Positions 57,470 to 64,000 of a DNA stretch of 64,000 nt are shown piece by piece. Under the pieces are notes generated by a model that saw only the letters and a list, made by a program, of their open reading frames with translations, had not been told where the DNA came from and made no database searches. Position 1 is the first letter of the stretch. Every line of letters begins with the position of its first letter. The stretch lies in contig NC_030850.1 of assembly GCF_000208745.1 (NCBI RefSeq), forward strand, positions 18,118,879 through 18,182,878. Reading direction: 5' to 3'. The translations under genes were made by a program, and so were the position numbers. The stretch comes from Theobroma cacao. Lineage: Eukaryota > Streptophyta > Magnoliopsida > Malvales > Malvaceae.

Positions 57470-57944
57470 CACAATCTTTCACAAAGTCTCTACCTTTTTA
57501 AGGTTAAAGCATAACTCTTTTACCTTTTTTGCTTGGAGGTACAATAAATACAACAGTGGATTACAAAGGTATGAACTTTATGCCTCTAAAGAAGGTTAAT
57601 GAGCAATGTGAGTACTAAAGGTGAAAGCTTTTTGAGAATAAAGGTCGGAAATAAGAGTAACTAAGCTTATAAACTTTCTATAGTGAGGAAAGGTATGATC
57701 TTGGAAGATATTCAGCTTACTATCAAAATAAAGGAAGGATTTTGCTTTTTCAACTTTTTCAAAAATATTCTTTTCTTGTTTTCCTTCTTTTTTTCGTTCT
57801 CTTCTACTTCTCTTTCTCTCTTTCTTTTCTTCTATTTTTTGATGTCCTTTGGTCAGGTATTTATAAGCTTGAAACTTTTTTGATCATTGAGTAAGATTCA
57901 AAACTTTTCTTTTCATTTCGTGCCATCTAGAACTTTTGTCTGTT

Positions 57945-58330
57945 TTGCCTCTAGAATCAACATGTTGTACCTTTGGTGTTGATTCTTTATAACTGTGCAC
58001 CTTTCTATTTTTCTTGAGAATCAACATGTTCTTCATCTGGTATCGATTCTTCATGACAACCTCTAAGTCTACACCTTTTTTTCTTTCCCCTAAATCGACA
58101 TGTTGTACTTTTGGTGTCAATTTTTTCATGTGTGTTTGGTGCCAATCCAAAAATTCAAACTTGAAATTTTGCGTTCTAATCTTATGCACTTTTCAACCTT
58201 TGCTTCTTCTCCAAGTTTTTGACTTTTTCTCTCTAAAGCTCCCATAATCGACATGTCAACTTCTTGGTGTTGATTCTCGCTTTGTCAGTGGCTTTCGTTT
58301 CTCCAGATTCGACATGTGCAAATTTGAGAA
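57945..58330 (-). promoter_or_regulatory. Array of AATCAACATGTTG / TGTTGATT dyads in the Sire2 LTR
   Basis: Pairs such as AGAATCAACATGTTG (57953) with GGTGTTGATTCT (57976), AGAATCAACATGTTC (58017) with GGTATCGATTCT (58038), and ATCGACATGT (58094 and 58247) recur. They lie 80-470 bp upstream of the minus-strand TATA box, the same relative position as the TAGTCGACTA units of Sire1. Confidence 0.65.
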
Positions 58331-58567
58331 TCGACTTTTCCAACAATAGAAAAAGACATTTTGCTCTCTATCTAGTTAAGAATCAATTCTTCACTTTCTA
58401 AAGGTTGATTCTTGCATATAGAAATATAGAGTTTGAAGACTTAAAAATATCTTCTAATTAAAAATTAACTTCAAAACTTTTTAGGGATTTTTTTCACCTT
58501 TGAAAACTCTTTTCACCTTTTTCAAGTAAATCAATTTTGTCATTTCAAGACAAGGATGAAGGAAACA

Positions 58568-59440
58568 ATCTCTCCCTTTTTGATATGACAAAATTACGAG
58601 TTAAATTGGCTCATTTGAAAAACTCCCCTTGAATTTGTGCATTAAAAGTTTGAAGAACTCTCCACTTGAAATTGTGCTTACTTAAAAGGAAATTGTAAAC
58701 ATTTTTAGGAAAGGCCAGTAGTGAAAAACTAGTAAGCATAGCAAATTTACTCAAAATATTCTCCCTTTTTTTGCAATATCAAAAAGAAATAGAAAATATA
58801 GTACCACAATAGAAGCTCACAGGGAAGAATAAAGCATTAGTAGCACAAGTATGTAAACATATACATATAAACATGTATAAGTCAAGTAATAACCAGTACT
58901 TAATAACAACCATGATAACAAAGAGATATCAAGAACAGGTTATGATGTATGCATGTAAAGGTGAAAGTCATCCGATCATAGATAAATATTAAGATGTTTT
59001 AGGTACAACCTAGAAAATGTATCCCATTTTTACAAAATCAGAATAAAGATATCAGTATGGATTGAGGTTTGTTTTTAGGAAGTTGATTGATGAATCAATT
59101 AGTGAAATTCGATGATCCTGTTGGCACATTTTCATTTTAAATTGATTCATTTTCTTTTTGTTCTTTTTTTTGTTCTTTAAGTTGCTTGCTAAGACAATCT
59201 TCAAAATAATTTTCCATTTTTGTAATCAATGAGTTCATTTTTGTTGAAGATAGAGGATCCGCAGTATCATCATGTTCTATGTTGTCACCTGTTTCTATCT
59301 CTCTTTATTCAAATAATTGTGCAGGTGTCACATTCTTAAGATACCATTTTCCATCAATTAAATAATACTGAAACTCTTTGACTACTTCATCAATATTCTT
59401 GAGATACCATTTTCTATCAACCAACATTCATATCAATCAT
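58568..59440 (-). other. 3' interior of Sire2 with polypurine tracts and ORF tail
   Basis: Polypurine-type runs occur at 58581-58568 and near 58765 (minus AAAAAAAGGGAGAAT). A short minus frame near 59365-59130 reads KEFQYYLIDGKWYL, then a stop, then MNSLITKMENYFEDCLSKQL and a Lys/Glu run. I take it as the C-terminal part of the extra ORF found after pol in Sireviruses. A 60-70 bp segment around CTTAAGATACCATTTTCCATCAA is duplicated at 59338 and 59398. Confidence 0.5.
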
Positions 59441-59828
59441 TAAACATGCATTCATATATCATAAGATCTATAGAAAGACGTTATCACACCGTTATGGAAT
59501 GTTGCCTCATAACGTGTTGAAAGGCTAACATGTTTATATCATGACTTTTCAAAACATAGTTTAAAATTATCTCGTTAAACATGTATTTGCGCCTCGGTGC
59601 TTAACTAGGCCTCCGACCATGAAAACATAAATCATGTAAAATATGCACAATGCCATGAAAGGTTATAATCTTGAAACAAGTTCAATATCCATAACAAAAA
59701 CATCAGTAAAGACCGACTCACTAGTAGAACATGATTCGAACTCTAATTTGCAAATGGCTGTTTAGTCACCTACCAAACAGAGAAATGGATCATGTTTTCA
59801 TGACGTAGGCGGCTAAAGATAGTGCTAT
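59441..59828. repeat. Fragment of another LTR, cut by TatC
   Basis: Features such as CGCCTCGGTGCTTAACTAGGC (59590) and GACCGACTCACTAG look like gypsy LTR sequence. It has no frame and stops exactly where TatC begins. Confidence 0.35.
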
Positions 59829-61349
59829 TGTTATGGAATTTACCACGCAAGTATCGATCCCACGAGCAATTGCACCAAAATCTTTTGCTAAGTGCTAAAA
59901 TTAACGACACTCAATCTTAGCCAAACAACTTATTTTTAAAACTATTAAAAACTAAACCAACTAAAACTAATAACAAGAATTGCAAATTTACTAAATGCAT
60001 TTAATCAAACAAAAGCCTAGAACTACAATATCCTCTTAACACGTCATTTGAATCTCTTCTACTCTCTTTTTAATTACAAGACAGTTGAGTTGTTAACCTA
60101 AAGTTCTAATGTATTTATAAGTCTTTTTTGATGTTCTTATAAACATATCTCTCTTCGCCAATCTATTGTATTCTATGCAAGTTGCAATTAACAAAGACTC
60201 ATTAAGCTTAGACTTTAATTATGGGTACATATGACATGTAGTGTACTCCTACCCTACATGAAAATCAAATCAATCATCTCATGCAATTGAAATTGAACAT
60301 ATGCTATTTCATCAAAGGTTTACACTAAACTCCCTCTTCTAATTCTATTTAGGTTACCTTAACTATCTGGTTGGTGATCAGGCAACCAGACATTTAATTA
60401 CAAGACTGAAATAAACAATTCAAACACTATCAATCATAAGTAAGAAAAAGTAATAAAAATTCAAACTACATGTTAGGTTCAATTGCAATTCTGGATAAGA
60501 AATTTAATTCTTCATAACTACTAAAAACATCATCCAAAAAAGCTTAACCATCAACACAATACAAAGAAAGTATAAAGAGAACTAAAGAAGAAAAGGAAAT
60601 TATGATTTGTCAAGTCTTCGATCTTTAATCTTCAAGAGTTTTCCTTACTATCTTGCTTGTTTGATAGCTTTTTTTCTTCAGAAAAAATCTATCTTAGTTG
60701 TTGCCTTCAAGTGCTCTGATAGTGTCTTTAAATAGGGCTAAAAATCCTACTTGAAATCTATTCCTGGATTTATCTCTACTTAAGACATTGTGTCAACACC
60801 ATGGCACCACTCCCTCAGTGCCATGGCACTGAGCTCTTTGTTTTGGCCATGCACCCTTCTTCTTTACAGCGTCATGGCGCATAAAGTTCTATCTTGTCTT
60901 CTTTTCCCTACTACACTCCTTTAACACGTGATACAGTTTTCTCATTCTTCCATGCTGAATTGGGAAAAGTGGTAAGCATAAAAGTTGTAACCTTATCTCT
61001 TAACTTTCCAATGGATCAAGAATCACATCAATTGGACTTCTAGAATGAGAGTTGTACTCAAAATATTGGAACATGTGTAGGAAAAGCATGACCCTTTTAT
61101 GCTCTGTTGTTTAACAATTAAAGCCCTTTTCATTGCACACCTACGAAACCAAAACTAACTCAATAATAACTAACATAAAAGAAAATTATCGTTAAACTAA
61201 AATAAAATAACTTAAGTTACATCAACCTAACATGATTTACTAAACTAAGACAAATAATAAAAATACCTAATTTTTAAATTAAATCTAAACAACTTAACCA
61301 ATTTAATACATAAAATGTGACAAAATAACTCTATAACATAGAGTTATCA
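59829..61349 (-). repeat. TatC, LTR with attached interior on its right
   Basis: On the minus strand it reads TGATAACTCTATG to CCATAACA (1521 bp). The start is preceded by AAGTTTGGAG, a polypurine-type tract, so it is the 3' LTR of an element whose interior is 61350-64000. It contains the GTGGGATCGATAC block (59846-59858) and a TATTTAAAG box near 60727-60735. CCATGG-centred dyads at 60799-60875 lie just upstream of that box. It has TatB's SINE site in the empty state. Confidence 0.8.
60799..60875 (-). promoter_or_regulatory. CCATGG-centred dyads upstream of the TatC TATA-like box
   Basis: ACCATGGCACC and GTGCCATGGCACTG, then CGTCATGGCGCAT, occur within 80 bp. TatB has related but decayed motifs at 53049-53130. 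Function unknown. Confidence 0.45.
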
Positions 61350-62821
61350 CACTCCAAACTTAAGATTTTGCTAGTCCTTGAGTAAAAACATAAAAGAAAC
61401 TTTTAACAAAACAAGACATGTAAATGATGAAAACAATTTAGGCAAAGAAAACAACTAAATAGAAGAACTAACTAAAGATAGGTTTCACCAAATCAAAGAT
61501 CTCCCATAAATTTCACAAAAGTTATCTTAAAATCTCAACTCAAGGTAAAATAGAGGTATCATTCAAATTCATGATTCAATTCAAATGCAAGCTCTTTCTC
61601 AAATGGATTTCTCTGTGTGTGTGTGCGCAATATTTTTCAAAGAATAACATGCAATCCAGATAAGTTTGTAATCATGCAAAATTTGAATTAGCACAAGAAT
61701 CCCATAGGTTTGCTTTTCATTTTTCTCTCTACTAATGTAGACTAATACTAATTCAAGAATCCTTAAGACTTTATTTGGCTTGTAGTGAATGGCTAGGGTC
61801 AAGGTACGATAAAGGATATTTATAAAGCTCAAATCACCCTAAGCACATAAATCATTCTAGGACCTTTTTAGAGCTCCAATTAGAATCCAAGCAACACCTT
61901 TCTCTTTTCTTTCGTCCAACACTTTATTCTTTTTCTTTTCTTATTCTTCTTCCTTTTTCATCACAATTCTACACCCCTAAATTTTTTAATATAGATAATG
62001 GGGTAAATACTAAACATAATTGAATTTTTTATGAACTCCACCTTCTTCCTTATTCAACATCTATCTCAATACATTTCCTAAAATGATTAACATACTTCAG
62101 AATAATGGATGCAAAATTGGAAACTTATTATAGGCTAGGCTATAAAAATATATGTTTTTAACAAATAAAAGGTAATATTATGCTCAAAGGGTTATACTAG
62201 GGATAAAAATATATCAAGGTAGGCTTGAAAGGCTCAAACAGTCCAAAGATGGCCTAATTCATTCCTTAACTAAGTATTGCCCAAGATTTTGCCTTGAGAG
62301 AGAATCAATCAAATTTTAGAATTCATGACATAATCAAAAGTCACATCAACAGAAACCGTCTCTAAATATGAACAATAATTCTAAGAAAAAGATAAAGTGC
62401 TCAATTAATGGAAATCTAGTTCTAACAATGATACTTAATATAAAATTTCACACAAACTCAAACAATATCCATATTGACCAAAAGAAAAAAACAAAAAGGT
62501 GTCTAAGTTCTCATCATTGGATAGGAAAATCATAAGAAAATTGGCAAAACCAACTCTAGCTTAAAAATCTTAAAACAAAACATAAAGAAAAGTAAATAAT
62601 AAACAACTAAAAAGTAAATAATAATCAACCAAATAAGCTTAAAACCTAAAAACATAATTGCAAATAAATAAATAGAAACATAACTCAAAGCAAATGAAAC
62701 TATAGCTTATAAAAAAAATTAAACTCCCCCCCAAACTAAAATTCAACATTGTCCTTAACGTTAAAAGTTACAAAAAGAAAAAGGTAAAAGAATAATCCCC
62801 TAATAGGACTATGGAGAGACT
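61350..62821 (-). other. Non-coding 3' interior of the TatC element
   Basis: No frame of note is found; 61599-61832 (minus) is chance. On the minus strand TTAGTTTGGGGGGGAG (62737-62724) follows GACAATGTTGAATTT and looks like a polypurine tract 1.4 kb before the one that abuts the LTR. A (GT)n run lies near 61615-61626. Confidence 0.55.
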
Positions 62822-63860
62822 CTACTTCTTTTCTTTATCTTCCTCGTTGTCGTCCAAGATCATGAAAGGATCCAATAGAGTAGGAGTAGTTGGCATAAGC
62901 ACAAAACATTTTCTTTATTGCTCAATTGCACGTCCCTTGATATGACATTTGTTGCATGTTTTGGAGCTCTAGATGTTCCATTCTTTGAGGTAATGTCAAA
63001 TTCTGGGCTTGAGGCCAAGTAGCTCTAGATCGTGGTGTAGAGCAACAACTACAACTAGCAGAGGGGTTAGAAAATCTAAAATACTTACAACAATGGGAGC
63101 TTTTAGATGCAATAATTCTTCACTTTGGTCCTAGCGTACACCAGCTCTCCCGCAAAAAAAAAAAAGTTATCAAAGAGAGGAACCATAAGCCATCTCGTTT
63201 TGTATGTGAACTATGCAGTATGGTGTTAAAGATTTACTAGCCAATGTTGATTGATTTACCAGTAACCATGGTATAGATAAGGACTGCCCGCTCCCTTGTA
63301 ACACACTAATGTGTGTTGATGGAATTATCTTTATTGCTACAAAGTACAACCACACCTTTATTCCCTTTTCATAACATTGGCTTTGAAAGATGCCTATTCA
63401 TCCTTTGACATCTTCCATTGAGCACCTTCCTTGCCAAGAACTGAGATTATCTTATTCCAATCTTGATGCTCTTTCAGATATTGCCAATAACCATCGTCCT
63501 CGATGTTAAGAGTCTCGTAGAAATCATTGATGGCATGGCTATGAAATGGTACCCGTTTACTTAGCACAAAGGCTACACCATTAGTATGTTCAAAAGCATT
63601 GGCGTAGAATTCTCTTAACAGTAGAATGACTGCTGCCTCTGGTTGGTCACAGTGTTTTGCCATTGCTCTTCATCAATATGGGCTTTTATCTCTAGGTACC
63701 GTATTAAAGCATCACCAAAACCCTTTTCTTGAATTGGAACTTTGTTTATGAGGGAATTGTTGTGTCTAGTGATAGCATCTACAAGCACAAGCTTCTATCA
63801 AAAGAACCACTCGAACTAGTTCTTGCTCTTTTTGGCACCATTATCAAATTTTTTATAATA
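62822..63860 (-). pseudogene. Plant-transposon-protein ORF of the TatC element
   Basis: The minus strand reads, in order: VDAITRHNNSLINK and DALIRYLEIKAHIDEEQWQ, then after a frameshift an 89-codon open part (63663-63394) with ILLLREFYANAFEHTNG, FVLSKRVPFHSHAINDFYET and DWNKIISVLGKEGAQW. After another break come TGKSINI-type residues and a run to FMILDDNEEDKEKK with stop at 62822-62824. This is the family of plant proteins annotated as putative plant transposon protein. Its biochemical role is unknown. At least three frameshifts or stops are present. The same domain type is in Sire1 at 43784-45575. Confidence 0.75.
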
Positions 63861-64000
63861 ATTTCAACAACAACCAAAGCAAAGTTTACAATAACTACTT
63901 AATTGCTAGAATTATGTAACCACAATATGATAATTATATAGTTTTTAAACTCTCAAATTTATCAACAAAATTGTAGCAATAATACTATCTTTTCAATTCT
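63861..64000. other. Window edge, AT-rich
   Basis: I see no feature; presumably more interior of the TatC element. Confidence 0.3.

Larger units (their letters stand above)
57040..58567 (-). repeat. LTR of a second Sirevirus-type element (Sire2)
   Basis: On the minus strand AAAAAGGGAGAGAT (58581-58568) abuts TGTTTCCTTC, exactly the tract-LTR junction seen in Sire1. A TATA box lies at 57865-57857 (minus), with repeated TTGATTCT/AGAATCAA dyads upstream of it (57945-58330). A 40-bp tandem array (57310-57520) lies further downstream. The far end near 57040 is approximate because no CA terminus is preserved there. Confidence 0.65.

Noticed and set aside
57310..57520. Regular repeats resembling a CRISPR array
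   Set aside because: Units are contiguous with no unique spacers, in plant retroelement DNA.

Overview
The window is plant nuclear DNA, almost certainly from a dicot. It consists almost entirely of LTR retrotransposons inserted into one another. The gag start MPPRREHPPLTRS of the Ty3/gypsy elements belongs to a chromovirus (Tekay-type) family that I associate with Theobroma cacao and other Malvaceae. That assignment is recognition, not a search result. I find no intact host gene, rRNA gene, functional tRNA gene or CRISPR array. Every long reading frame is a decayed retroelement gene. The only candidate host exon is a short GC-richer patch near 23.2-23.5 kb.

Layout. (1) 1-5464, minus strand: right part of a Tekay-like element (Tk1) that runs off the left edge, with a shortened gag, a non-coding core and a 3.0 kb LTR. 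(2) 5465-6228: short-repeat cluster and relic sequence. (3) 6229-21371: a Ty1/copia element (Cp1) with gag but no recognisable pol. Its 5' LTR is cut by a solo LTR (TatA, 6769-8328). Its gag is cut at codon 16 by a non-autonomous gypsy element (Tk2n, 10968-16939, which holds a 204 N gap). Its 3' LTR is followed by a second copy of its own leader. (4) 21372-24171: low-copy-looking AT-rich DNA with a foldback and the GC-richer patch. (5) 24172-47626: a small hAT-like element split by a 23 kb Sirevirus-type copia element (Sire1). Sire1 holds a solo LTR (SL1) in its 5' LTR and a full Tekay chromovirus (Tk3, 29712-40633) in its protease region. (6) 47627-51884: two copies of one short sequence, one hit by a hAT-like element and the other by a solo LTR (SL2). 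(7) 51885-61349: mosaic of LTR pieces (TatB with an 87 bp SINE, a second Sirevirus LTR, TatC). (8) 61350-64000, minus strand: interior of the TatC element with a broken plant-transposon-type ORF.

Most insertion calls rest on 5-bp (LTR), 8-bp (hAT) or 15-bp (SINE) target duplications read directly from the sequence, several with a paralogous empty site in the same window. All coding relics carry stops and frameshifts and should be inactive. Points for a second look: dyad-motif arrays in the LTRs of unrelated families, two pol-less families with conserved non-coding cores, the SINE, an 85 bp GT...AG insertion in Tk3, and an accessory ORF of one type in two retrotransposon superfamilies.
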